In this document: positions 1-8,099 of the stretch, in pieces | Layout of the letters: each line of letters starts with the position of its first letter | Numbering within the stretch: position 1 is the first letter of the stretch | Source of the DNA: an uncultured Balneolaceae bacterium | GTDB lineage: Bacteria > Bacteroidota > Rhodothermia > Balneolales > Balneolaceae | Length of the DNA stretch: 42,160 nt | Assembly (NCBI GenBank): GCA_937982515.1 | Contig: CALJMB010000025.1 | Location: forward strand, 1 to 42,160 | Direction: 5' to 3' | Translations under genes and position numbers: made by a program | Notes under the pieces: model-generated | Database searches by the model: none | Told to the model about the DNA's origin: nothing | The model's input: only the letters and a program-made list of their open reading frames with translations

Positions 1-1
1 C

Positions 2-931
2 GCCGGGGAGGAACAGCCCTTCCTGCTGGTAGTCAACGACCACAGCCCGCATGTGGTTTGGCCGGAAGAGCCGGCCTATGATCCGGATGAGGTAGATGTG
101 CCGGCCCGGCACATCGATACCCCGGAGACCCGGAGAGCGCGGGCCCGTTACTACACCGACATTACCAAAATGGATGGCAACGTAGGGCGGCTGCTGGAAA
201 GCCTCGAGAAACTTGGGTTAACCGAGAACACGGTGGTGATCTTCACCGCCGATCAGGGTCCGCAGTGGGCCTTCGGCAAGTGGAACCTGTATGATTACGG
301 GGTTCATGTGCCGCTACTCGTGCGGTGGCCCGATAGGATTGAAGCCGGTGCCACCGATGCACTGGTCTCGTTAGTGGATCTGCTACCCACGATGATAGAG
401 CTGGGCGGTGGAATCCCGCCGGCGGCTCCGCAGCAGATCGACGGGCGGAGTTTTCTTCCGGTATTATTGGGCCGGGAAGAGGACCATCGCCGGGAGGTCT
501 TTGCCTCACACACCGGCGACGGGACCATGAACCGGGCGCCCATGCGTATGCTGCGTACCCGCAGATACAAATATATCCTGAACCTGGCTCCTGAGATCCC
601 CTATCACACTCATATGAATAAAGCAGAGGATCATGACGGAGGACGGGAATACTGGAAATCCTGGATAGAGCGCTCGTATCAGACCGAACACGCCGCCTCG
701 GTGCTGTGGCGCTACCACAACCGTCCGGCCGAAGAGCTTTACGATGTGCAGGCGGATCCGGATGAAGCCCGCAACCTGGCTGCCGATCCCCGCTACGGTG
801 AGATCATGGAGAACTTTCGCAGGCAGCTGAGTGAGTGGCGCCACCTGCAGGGCGATGCCGAGACCGGCCCATACCAGCCCCCGAAGCGGGAACACACCGG
901 GGGGCCTATTGCGCCTTACGTCTTTGAATAG
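2..931 (+). CDS. Sulfatase, 3' part only (cut by the left edge)
   Basis: The frame is open from base 2, before the GTG at 53, so this is the C-terminal portion of a larger gene. It reads PFLLVVNDHSPH, then TDITKMDGNVGRLLESLEKLG and VVIFTADQGPQWAFGKWNLYDYG. These are the central and C-terminal blocks of type I (formylglycine-dependent) sulfatases, including the metal-binding Asp region near FTADQG. The ending with PAEELYDVQADPDEARNLA is typical of heparan N-sulfatase-like family members. The N-terminal C/S-x-P-x-R maturation motif lies outside the window, so activity and cellular location cannot be judged. It would remove sulfate esters from a glycan and may belong to the same polysaccharide locus as the genes to the right. 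However, it is separated from them by a 363-bp gap with a new promoter. Substrate is unknown. Confidence 0.9.
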   Translation, partial: AGEEQPFLLVVNDHSPHVVWPEEPAYDPDEVDVPARHIDTPETRRARARYYTDITKMDGNVGRLLESLEKLGLTENTVVIFTADQGPQWAFGKWNLYDYGVHVPLLVRWPDRIEAGATDALVSLVDLLPTMIELGGGIPPAAPQQIDGRSFLPVLLGREEDHRREVFASHTGDGTMNRAPMRMLRTRRYKYILNLAPEIPYHTHMNKAEDHDGGREYWKSWIERSYQTEHAASVLWRYHNRPAEELYDVQADPDEARNLAADPRYGEIMENFRRQLSEWRHLQGDAETGPYQPPKREHTGGPIAPYVFE

Positions 932-1166
932 GTAAGGAAATATGATACTCTAAAACAGATGGGATGCTACATTTCGCAGAGTATTATGATATGCAGACTA
1001 CCCTCGATCAGAGTTTTATAGCCAAATGTATAATCCACCATTCTTGGGGAGATAGCAGAAATGAGCAATAGTACTATGTTCTTACTTTGTTGATAAACAG
1101 ATAGCTAAGAATTACTTTTATGTTGTAAAATCAAAAAGCACAAAAATGGCTATATCAGGAAATTGA

Positions 1167-1196
1167 TTTGACTATAATGTTCTAATTTTTATTTTG
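1167..1196 (+). promoter_or_regulatory. Putative Bacteroidota-type promoter of the susC operon
   Basis: TTTG at 1167-1170 and TTATTTTG at 1189-1196 are 18 nt apart. They resemble the Bacteroidota -33 TTTG and -7 TAnnTTTG boxes, with one mismatch in the -7 box. The operator core starts 8 nt after the -7 box, the same spacing as upstream of galM, so the start site should fall within or next to the operator. Confidence 0.55.
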
Positions 1197-1200
1197 TATG

Positions 1201-1222
1201 AGAATGTTATCGGTAACATTCT
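1201..1222. promoter_or_regulatory. LacI-family-type operator upstream of susC
   Basis: A 22-bp palindrome with a CG centre and a single non-complementary pair. The core TGTTATCGGTAACA spans 1205-1218. Dyads with a central CG and TGTTA/TAACA arms are typical LacI/GalR-family operators. A near-identical core lies upstream of galM at 13003-13016. No LacI-family gene is in the window. Confidence 0.75.
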
Positions 1223-1294
1223 GATGTGATCCATGAGTAGGCATTAAATGCAATTCTAGTACTTCCAATGTAAAGTAAACCAAGGGCTTAAACC

Positions 1295-4200
1295 ATGAAA
1301 CACACGTGCACGAGAATTCTCATATTAACTTTTTTTACTATTGTCTTTTCTTCTGGAGTATATGCTCAGAGCAGGGTGTCTGGTACAGTAACAGATGCTC
1401 AAACAGCAGAGAACATGCCGGGGGTTAACATTTCTGTAAAGGGCACTACTTTAGGGACCACTACCAATGCAGACGGTTTCTTCAGTTTGGTTGTGCAAAA
1501 TCCTTTGGATACGCTTGTGTTTTCTTTTATCGGCTACCAAACTCAGGAAGTGCCAATCCGTGGGCGTAACACAATTGATGTGCAAATTGAACCTACCACA
1601 CTGCTGGGAGAAGAGATTGTTGTGGTAGGATATGGCACCCAAAGAAGACAGGATGTTACCGGCGCTATTTCTACAGTTAGAATAGAAGACATAGAAGGGG
1701 TTAACGCAACAAATTTTGGAGATGCTATTCAGGGTTTGGTTTCCGGTGTTAAAGTTAGCAGCGCAGGCGCGCCGGGCTCTGAACCGTCTATAGAAATACG
1801 GGGGCTAGGCAACTTCAAAGACAATGAGCCGCTTTACATCATTGACGGAGTTCCTACCCGTGCCAATCGGGATTTTAATGTTAATGATATTGAGTCAATT
1901 CAAATCCTGAAAGACGCTTCGGCAGCAGCTATATACGGTTCACGGGCGGCAAACGGGGTGGTAATCATAACAACTAAAAAAGGGAAGGAAGGGCCCATGA
2001 GGGTCGAATATTCAAGCCAGACAGGCAGAGAATGGCTGCCTCGTTTTGACCTGATGGGCCGGGAGCAATGGATAGAGTTTAATAACAGAGCCTATGATGA
2101 AGCGATTGTAAATGGTGTAACAGGTGTTACGTCCCGCCAGAATCATCTGGATGGAAACACTAACTGGCAGGATGTCGTTTTTAAGCCGGCATGGAAATAC
2201 GACCAGAACCTGACTCTTTCCGGTGGTGGTGAGCTTGGTACTTATTTAATATCAATGAATGCATTAGGTAATACGGGAACGACGATTGGAAGTGAAGCGA
2301 ACAGGTACGGTGTACGGGTTAATACACAGGGAAGCAAGGGGATTATTACAGTCGGAGAGAATCTTGCTATCAGCAATTTTAAAGTTGATGATCTGGACAC
2401 AAATCCTATAGCTGATGTAACGAGGATGTTGCCAACCATACCTGTCTATGATGAAAGCAATCCCGGCGGCTTTGGGTATGGTGACGAAGCCAGAGCCCGG
2501 ACATTCGGGGTTAATCCGGTGGCTCGGGAAAATATTGAGAGTAGAGTTACTGAAAACCTCAGAATAAGGGGGAATATTTTTGCAGAACTGGACTTTACAG
2601 ATTTTCTGAGTTATCGATTTAATTACGGTCTGGATTATAGTTCTGATAAGCACACATATATGAGAAAAGAGGGTAATTGGACATTAAATCAGCCTTATGA
2701 TCCTTCTATTTTGTATGAAAGAAAAGGGGAGTATCATTCACATCTGATTGAAAATACACTCACATTTAACAAAGATATCGGCCGTCATAATATCAACACG
2801 GTCGTGGGTCAGTCTTTTCAGACGTTTCAGGAAGACAGAGCCTGGGGAGAAGGCAGGAACCTGGTTAGAGTAGGTGACCGGTATTATGATCAACTGGATG
2901 CTGCAAATACCGATTTCAGAACCGGAGGATTTCTTAATGAAGCCGCAATTGCCTCCTATTTTGGAAGAATGAGTTATAATTATGATGAACGATATATTGC
3001 AGAGTTTACTATGCGCTGGGATGGTACTTCCCGATTACCGAAAGAGAACCGTTGGGGGCACTTCCCATCTGTATCTGCTGCCTGGCGGGTTAGCAATGAA
3101 AGTTTCTTTGATGTAAACTGGATCAATGACTTAAAAGTAAAAGCCAGTTACGGGCAGCTGGGTAGTTCTAATATCGGGTACTATGACTACCAGGGAGTAC
3201 TTAACGTTAATCCTCAGGCAGCATTTGGAGCTGATCAGCGACTGAGAAATGGTATGACACAGGTTCAACTGGTTAACGACGATTTAAGCTGGGAAACCTT
3301 AACTCAGTTTAATACCGGAATTGATTTGATTGTTTTAGATAACAGACTTTCAACCAGTATCAATTATTACATATCTGAAACAAATGATGTTCTGACTGAA
3401 ATGCCGATTTTGATGACCACTGGTAATGACGGGGGAAATCCGTTGGTCAATGCTGCGAGTTTGAAAAATACAGGTGTTGAACTGGCAGCAGAGTGGAGCG
3501 ATGGCTTTGAAGGTAGCGATTTTAGTTATTCGGTAGGTTTAAACTTTACCAGAATGAGGAATGAGATTCAGAGCCTGGGTTATGACCAAGTGGTTTTTTA
3601 CACTTGGCAGACAATCAATGAAGTTGGCAAACCTGTTGGAATGTACTATCTAATCGAAAGCGATGGTTTATTTCAAACCCCACAAGAGGTACAACAACAT
3701 ACAAATAGTGAAGGTGTGGTGATACAACCTAATGCACAGCCTGGAGATATCCGCTACATAGATGCCAATGATGACGGCCAAATTACCAGCGGAGACCGAC
3801 AAATAGTTGGAAGTCCCTGGCCGGATTTTGAATTTGGATTAAACCTGAGCGCCCGATATAAAAATTTCGATTTTCGAATACAAGGTTTTGGTGCCTACGG
3901 ATTTGAGATATTCAACGGCCCGAGAAGTGTAATGGATCGTTTTGATGATAATTCCAGCTACCGGGCAGGGATAAAGCCATGGACGCCTGAAAATCCGAAT
4001 ACTGACTTTCCACGCATAATCTATGGAGATCAGCGCAATGCACGGGGAGACCAGGACAGATGGCTGGAGGATGGCTCTTATTTCAAAATTAAGCTGATGA
4101 CCATAGGTTATACTTTCCCCGGAAGTATCCTTGGAAATACATTTGACAGGTTGAGGGTATCAGTCACCGGACAGAATCTGTTTACGTTTACCGGTTACAG

Positions 4201-4309
4201 TGGCCTGGATCCGGAATTCAGAGCTCCCGACATATTCAGGAGAACTCATGATGACTATATATTCCCAACTCCCAGAAATATCACCTTCAATCTGAACGTA
4301 TCCTTTTAA
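1295..4309 (+). CDS. SusC-family TonB-dependent outer-membrane glycan transporter
   Basis: A 1004-residue protein of usual SusC length. A signal peptide covers about residues 1-24 (ends SGVYAQS). It is followed by a CarboxypepD_reg-like domain (VSGTVTDAQTAENMPGVNISVKGT region, about 27-105). The TonB plug starts near VVVGYGTQRRQDVTGAIS and contains PLYIIDGVP. The rest is a 22-strand-type barrel ending in the terminal aromatic residue (LNVSF). It imports oligosaccharides across the outer membrane, powered by TonB, with the SusD-like lipoprotein encoded 20 bp downstream acting as lid. It is the first gene of the glycan operon, transcribed from the operator-bearing promoter upstream. From the neighbouring glycosidases the cargo is inferred to be arabinan or arabinogalactan oligosaccharides. 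The family assignment is secure; the substrate is inference. Confidence 0.96.
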   Translation: MKHTCTRILILTFFTIVFSSGVYAQSRVSGTVTDAQTAENMPGVNISVKGTTLGTTTNADGFFSLVVQNPLDTLVFSFIGYQTQEVPIRGRNTIDVQIEPTTLLGEEIVVVGYGTQRRQDVTGAISTVRIEDIEGVNATNFGDAIQGLVSGVKVSSAGAPGSEPSIEIRGLGNFKDNEPLYIIDGVPTRANRDFNVNDIESIQILKDASAAAIYGSRAANGVVIITTKKGKEGPMRVEYSSQTGREWLPRFDLMGREQWIEFNNRAYDEAIVNGVTGVTSRQNHLDGNTNWQDVVFKPAWKYDQNLTLSGGGELGTYLISMNALGNTGTTIGSEANRYGVRVNTQGSKGIITVGENLAISNFKVDDLDTNPIADVTRMLPTIPVYDESNPGGFGYGDEARARTFGVNPVARENIESRVTENLRIRGNIFAELDFTDFLSYRFNYGLDYSSDKHTYMRKEGNWTLNQPYDPSILYERKGEYHSHLIENTLTFNKDIGRHNINTVVGQSFQTFQEDRAWGEGRNLVRVGDRYYDQLDAANTDFRTGGFLNEAAIASYFGRMSYNYDERYIAEFTMRWDGTSRLPKENRWGHFPSVSAAWRVSNESFFDVNWINDLKVKASYGQLGSSNIGYYDYQGVLNVNPQAAFGADQRLRNGMTQVQLVNDDLSWETLTQFNTGIDLIVLDNRLSTSINYYISETNDVLTEMPILMTTGNDGGNPLVNAASLKNTGVELAAEWSDGFEGSDFSYSVGLNFTRMRNEIQSLGYDQVVFYTWQTINEVGKPVGMYYLIESDGLFQTPQEVQQHTNSEGVVIQPNAQPGDIRYIDANDDGQITSGDRQIVGSPWPDFEFGLNLSARYKNFDFRIQGFGAYGFEIFNGPRSVMDRFDDNSSYRAGIKPWTPENPNTDFPRIIYGDQRNARGDQDRWLEDGSYFKIKLMTIGYTFPGSILGNTFDRLRVSVTGQNLFTFTGYSGLDPEFRAPDIFRRTHDDYIFPTPRNITFNLNVSF

Positions 4310-4329
4310 TTCAAGAAATTGACAGAGCC

Positions 4330-5877
4330 ATGAAACGTACAAGATTACTTTATCTAATTTTACTTTTTGTTTTTTCCTACGGCTGTAATGATATGTTGGA
4401 TTTGCAAAATCCTAACGCGCCAACCAATACGTCTTTTTGGAACACACCTGAAGACGCAGAATTAGGCCTGACAGCTGTATACCATCAGCTAAATCAAATC
4501 GGTAATTATTCCAGGTGGATTTTTTTCAGGTATGATCTGGCTTCTGATGAAGGCCAGAGCCAAAGTCCCTGGACCGAATTGGCCGACTGGACTCGTTTCA
4601 ACTACGTCAATTACAATTTTTGGGAGGGGGGATCCTGGATATGGAGAGACCATTATAAAGCCATATTCAGAGCAAATCAGGTTCTGGCAAATGTTCCGGA
4701 GATTGAGTTTAGCAATGAAGAGAGAAAAGAGCAGATTATTGCAGAAGCACAGTTTTTGAGAGCTTTGAACTACTTCAATTTAGCGGTGCTCTGGGAAGAT
4801 GTTCCCCTTGTCCTGGAACCATCCAATCCGGATGATCAGCCCGAACAAAAGACCCAAGCAGAGGTCTGGGATCAGATCAAAAAGGACTTGAGCGATGCCG
4901 CCGATGTGCTCCCTCCGGAATGGCCATCTGAGGAAGTAGGAAGGCCAACGCGAGGTGCTGCTTTGGCACTGCTAGGCAAAGCGCATATGCAGAACCATGA
5001 GTGGGAGGATGCAAGAGATGCATTGAGCTGGCTCGTGGAAGGTGAGGGTGCTCAGTATTATGATTTGATGGATAACTACAAGGATAACTTCACTCATTTG
5101 TCTGAAAATAATGCTGAGTCGGTTTTTGAAATTCAGTTTTCTGGAGAAAACCAGGGGCCTAAAGGTGATGCCATCAATTCTTCTTTGGGGTTTGAACGGA
5201 CCCAGTTTTTTGGACCTAATGGGATTGGGTGGGCTGACGGGCAGGCTCGTAGTTGGTTGATTGACGAGTATAAAGGTGAAACAACTGTAGATGGAGGATA
5301 CGACACACGGCTGAAACATAACTTATTCTACAGAGACATGTCTGTAGATTTCACGGATAATGATGAGGTATATGGCCGTTCCTGGGATGAAGATGCATGG
5401 GGAGATGATGTCTTCATAAGAAAGTATCAGACGGATTATTATCGGGACTTTGAAGATTATTATGCTCCGGTTAATTTCAGAGTAATACGTTTTGCCGATG
5501 TATTGCTGAGTTATGCTGAAGTAATCAATGAGCTGGAGGGGCCGGCCCAGGCTGCACAATATGTTAATCGTGTACGGCAGCGGCCCTCTACCAATCTTCC
5601 TCCACTGGCCAGCAGCCCTTATGCAGATGCCTTAGATTCTAAAGAGGCTTTTTTAGAAAGGCTTAAGATGGAGCGGACTTTAGAGTTGTGTTTCGAAGGC
5701 GTAAGATGGATGGACCTTAAGCGCTGGGGTATGCTTGAATCGCAGGAAGGTATAGATACATTGGCCGACCGTGATCCTGACTTTGAGAATTTTGAGGTAG
5801 GTAAACATCATCGACTGCCTATACCTCAAAGTGAAGTCGAAAACAACCCTTTTCTTGATCAACATCCTGAATATTAA
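4330..5877 (+). CDS. SusD/RagB-family glycan-binding surface lipoprotein
   Basis: 515 residues with a lipoprotein signal (YLILLFVFSYGC, lipid Cys19). The early motif NPNAPTNTSFWNTPEDAELGLTAVY and the block AEAQFLRALNYFNLAVLWEDVPLV are hallmark SusD N-terminal and TPR-like sequences. The C-terminal RADVLLSYAEVINE-like block (here RFADVLLSYAEVINE), ERTLELCFEGVRWMDLKRWG and the ending FLDQHPEY also match the family. It sits on the outer face of the outer membrane as the hinged lid of the SusC partner encoded 20 bp upstream. The two genes form one transcription unit. Binding specificity cannot be read from the sequence. Confidence 0.96.
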   Translation: MKRTRLLYLILLFVFSYGCNDMLDLQNPNAPTNTSFWNTPEDAELGLTAVYHQLNQIGNYSRWIFFRYDLASDEGQSQSPWTELADWTRFNYVNYNFWEGGSWIWRDHYKAIFRANQVLANVPEIEFSNEERKEQIIAEAQFLRALNYFNLAVLWEDVPLVLEPSNPDDQPEQKTQAEVWDQIKKDLSDAADVLPPEWPSEEVGRPTRGAALALLGKAHMQNHEWEDARDALSWLVEGEGAQYYDLMDNYKDNFTHLSENNAESVFEIQFSGENQGPKGDAINSSLGFERTQFFGPNGIGWADGQARSWLIDEYKGETTVDGGYDTRLKHNLFYRDMSVDFTDNDEVYGRSWDEDAWGDDVFIRKYQTDYYRDFEDYYAPVNFRVIRFADVLLSYAEVINELEGPAQAAQYVNRVRQRPSTNLPPLASSPYADALDSKEAFLERLKMERTLELCFEGVRWMDLKRWGMLESQEGIDTLADRDPDFENFEVGKHHRLPIPQSEVENNPFLDQHPEY

Positions 5878-5937
5878 CTAAATCTGTTGCAGGAGCGTGT
5901 TGGCACTGTCAATACGCTCTAATTTTTTAATTCTAAA

Positions 5938-6942
5938 ATGAGATTCATGTATCGTAAGCTTATTCTCTTCCTTCTCTTGGCTGGTTTTATCAGTTGCAGG
6001 CCAGAAGACACTTCCAACTATTTTGAAAATACTACCCCTCCGGAAACCAATGTTTTCCTGGGTGATCCCTTCGTTCTGTTGGATGACGGTACTTATTACA
6101 TGTACGGTACGGGGCAGAATAGTGATACCGGCATAGAAGTCTATAAGTCGGATAATCTCCGGGATTGGATTGGACCCGTCGGGGCAACAGGAGGCTTTGC
6201 TCTGCATGAGGATGATGTTTATGGAGAACGTTGGTTCTGGGCGCCGGAAGTGTACCGCATTGGCGACACCTATTATATGTTTTTCAGCGTAGAGGAGCAT
6301 ATGGCCATCGCGGTGAGCGACAGCCCGTTGGGCCCCTTTGTTCAGGAAAATCCCTCAGTACTGCGAGAGGAAAAGTCGATTGACCACCACCTGTTCGTAG
6401 ATGATGACGGTACCCAATACCTTTATTTTGCCAACTTTAAAGAGGGTTTGGAAATATGGGGTGCAGAGATTAACGATGATTTTTCCTCCATTAAAGAAGA
6501 AACCCTTACCAAGATCATCTCCAAGTCTCAGGACTGGGAGATGAGCCGGAAAGAGCCTGTAGGTACGGTGAATGAAGGCCCCTATGTTATCAAGAAAGAT
6601 GACGGGTATTACATGACGTACTCGGCCAACCACTATGCAAGCCCTGACTACGGAATTGGTTTAGCCTATGCAGATCAACCCTTGGGAGAGTGGACGAAAA
6701 GCGATCAGAATCCGGTCATACAGAATCCGGACGGTTTAGTCGGAACCGGACACAGCGCTTTTTTCAGAGATAAAGAAGGGGAGTTATATATTGTCTATCA
6801 TACCCATTTTAGTACAGATGAGGTTCATCCGAGAAAAGTATACATGAACAAAGCACGGTTCGTGAAATCAGAGGAGACGGATAGATATCAGCTGGAAATT
6901 CTATCCCCCCGCATCGAACCTAAGGTGACAGCTCCGAAATAG
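5938..6942 (+). CDS. GH43 glycoside hydrolase lipoprotein (arabinan-type, specificity unclear)
   Basis: 334 residues forming a single five-bladed propeller domain, with a lipoprotein-like signal (LFLLLAGFISC, Cys20; the lipobox is slightly unusual). The three GH43 catalytic positions can be placed. They are the base Asp43 in FLGDPFVL, the pKa-modulating Asp149 in SIDHHLFVDDDGT and the acid Glu213 in VNEGPYVIKK. The WFWAPEVY block is typical of the family. An alternative start is the ATG at 5947, which would shorten the signal by three residues. GH43 enzymes in such loci are usually alpha-L-arabinofuranosidases, exo- or endo-arabinanases or beta-xylosidases. The GH93-like neighbour favours arabinan. 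It lies 60 bp after the SusD gene in the same operon. Confidence 0.88.
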   Translation: MRFMYRKLILFLLLAGFISCRPEDTSNYFENTTPPETNVFLGDPFVLLDDGTYYMYGTGQNSDTGIEVYKSDNLRDWIGPVGATGGFALHEDDVYGERWFWAPEVYRIGDTYYMFFSVEEHMAIAVSDSPLGPFVQENPSVLREEKSIDHHLFVDDDGTQYLYFANFKEGLEIWGAEINDDFSSIKEETLTKIISKSQDWEMSRKEPVGTVNEGPYVIKKDDGYYMTYSANHYASPDYGIGLAYADQPLGEWTKSDQNPVIQNPDGLVGTGHSAFFRDKEGELYIVYHTHFSTDEVHPRKVYMNKARFVKSEETDRYQLEILSPRIEPKVTAPK

Positions 6943-6953
6943 ATATTATGGCT

Positions 6954-6981
6954 GTGCCCTGACAGCGGGCACTTAACTTTT
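6954..6981 (+). terminator. Weak intra-operon hairpin with T-run
   Basis: GTGCCC (6954-6959), loop TGACAGC and GGGCAC (6967-6972), followed by TTAACTTTTT. It looks like a short rho-independent terminator or attenuator between two co-directional GH43 genes. It may set the expression ratio between upstream and downstream enzymes. Confidence 0.45.
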
Positions 6982-7037
6982 TACATGATACACACCCAGA
7001 TTTAACAAGTAAACGCCTACACAACGAACGAAAATTT

Positions 7038-8099
7038 ATGAAGTTAATTAAACTACTACTGCCGGTTCTTTTTGTTGCGGCGGGATGCGGCTCTACCTCT
7101 CAGAACAGCGCTACGGATATCGGTAATAAACAGGATCCATGCACATTCAACAATCCGATCGCTGCCGGGCAGGATCCATGGGTCGTTAAAAAGGATGGGC
7201 ATTACTATTATATAGAGTCGAAAGGAGGCGGGATTTATGTTTCTAAGAGTGAAACCCTTACCGGTATAAAGAAAGAGGAACGGCGCGTCTGGTCCGCACC
7301 CTCTACAGGCTGGAACCGGGCTACCTTATGGGCTCCCGAGCTGCATTACGTCGAGGGAAAGTGGTACATATATTATACAGCTGGTGAGGGTGGCCCGCCT
7401 TTCTTATCTCAGCGGAGTGGGGTGCTCGAAGCTAAAACAGATGATCCGATGGGTGAATATATCGACAGAGGCCAGCTGTACACGGGGGATGACATCCGAA
7501 GCGGCGATAATAATAAGTGGTCGATTGATTTAACGGTTCTCAGCCACAGAGATCAGCTGTACGCGATATGGTCGGGCTGGGAAGATAATGAGCCAACGGA
7601 TAAGACACCCCAGCACCTATACATAGCTGAGATGGAGAATCCATGGACCATCAGCAGCAACAGGGTAAAAATATCATCACCGGAAGAGAGCTGGGAAACC
7701 GGTACAGAGCTTCCGCTAAATGAAGGGCCGCAGATTTTGAAGAATGGAGATGATGTTTTTATCATATATTCGGCCAGTGAATCCTGGCTGCCGGCTTACA
7801 ACCTGGGACAGCTGAGGCTGATCGGTGATGATCCGATGGACCCTGCAAGTTGGGAGAAAAAAGGATCGGTATTTCAGGGGACGGACGAGGTCTATGGAGT
7901 CGGTCACGCCAGTTTTACTACTTCGCCGGACGGAACAGAACATTGGATTGCCTACCATACAAAAAAGAGTCCGGAGCCCGGCTGGCACCGGGTAGTGCAT
8001 CTGCAGGCATTTACCTGGAATAATGACGGCTCTCCAAATTTTGGCAAACCTGTAGCCGGCGGAATCACATTAAACAGACCTTCCGGCGAGTGCAAGTGA
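7038..8099 (+). CDS. GH43 lipoprotein, probable alpha-L-arabinofuranosidase
   Basis: 353 residues with a clear lipoprotein signal (LFVAAGC, Cys17). GH43 catalytic residues are placed at Asp46 (AGQDPWVV), Asp164 (KWSIDLTVL) and Glu229 (PLNEGPQIL). The LWAPELHYVEGKWYIYYTAG block and the C-terminal GHASF, WIAYHTKK and VHLQAFTWNNDGSPNFGKP blocks match single-domain GH43 exo-acting arabinofuranosidases. These typically remove terminal arabinose from arabinan or arabino-oligosaccharides. Its stop codon overlaps the GTG start of the next gene (GTGA), showing translational coupling to the GH93-like enzyme. It is likely periplasmic-facing or surface-anchored. The exact GH43 subfamily is not assigned here. 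Confidence 0.88.
   Translation: MKLIKLLLPVLFVAAGCGSTSQNSATDIGNKQDPCTFNNPIAAGQDPWVVKKDGHYYYIESKGGGIYVSKSETLTGIKKEERRVWSAPSTGWNRATLWAPELHYVEGKWYIYYTAGEGGPPFLSQRSGVLEAKTDDPMGEYIDRGQLYTGDDIRSGDNNKWSIDLTVLSHRDQLYAIWSGWEDNEPTDKTPQHLYIAEMENPWTISSNRVKISSPEESWETGTELPLNEGPQILKNGDDVFIIYSASESWLPAYNLGQLRLIGDDPMDPASWEKKGSVFQGTDEVYGVGHASFTTSPDGTEHWIAYHTKKSPEPGWHRVVHLQAFTWNNDGSPNFGKPVAGGITLNRPSGECK

Larger units (their letters stand above)
932..1294. other. AT-rich intergenic region with the susC promoter and operator
   Basis: No gene is seen in this gap. The left two thirds are AT-rich with no clear structure and no convincing terminator for the sulfatase. The right third holds a promoter-like pair of boxes and a LacI-type palindrome, listed separately. 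The 5' untranslated leader after the operator is about 75 nt. Confidence 0.7.
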
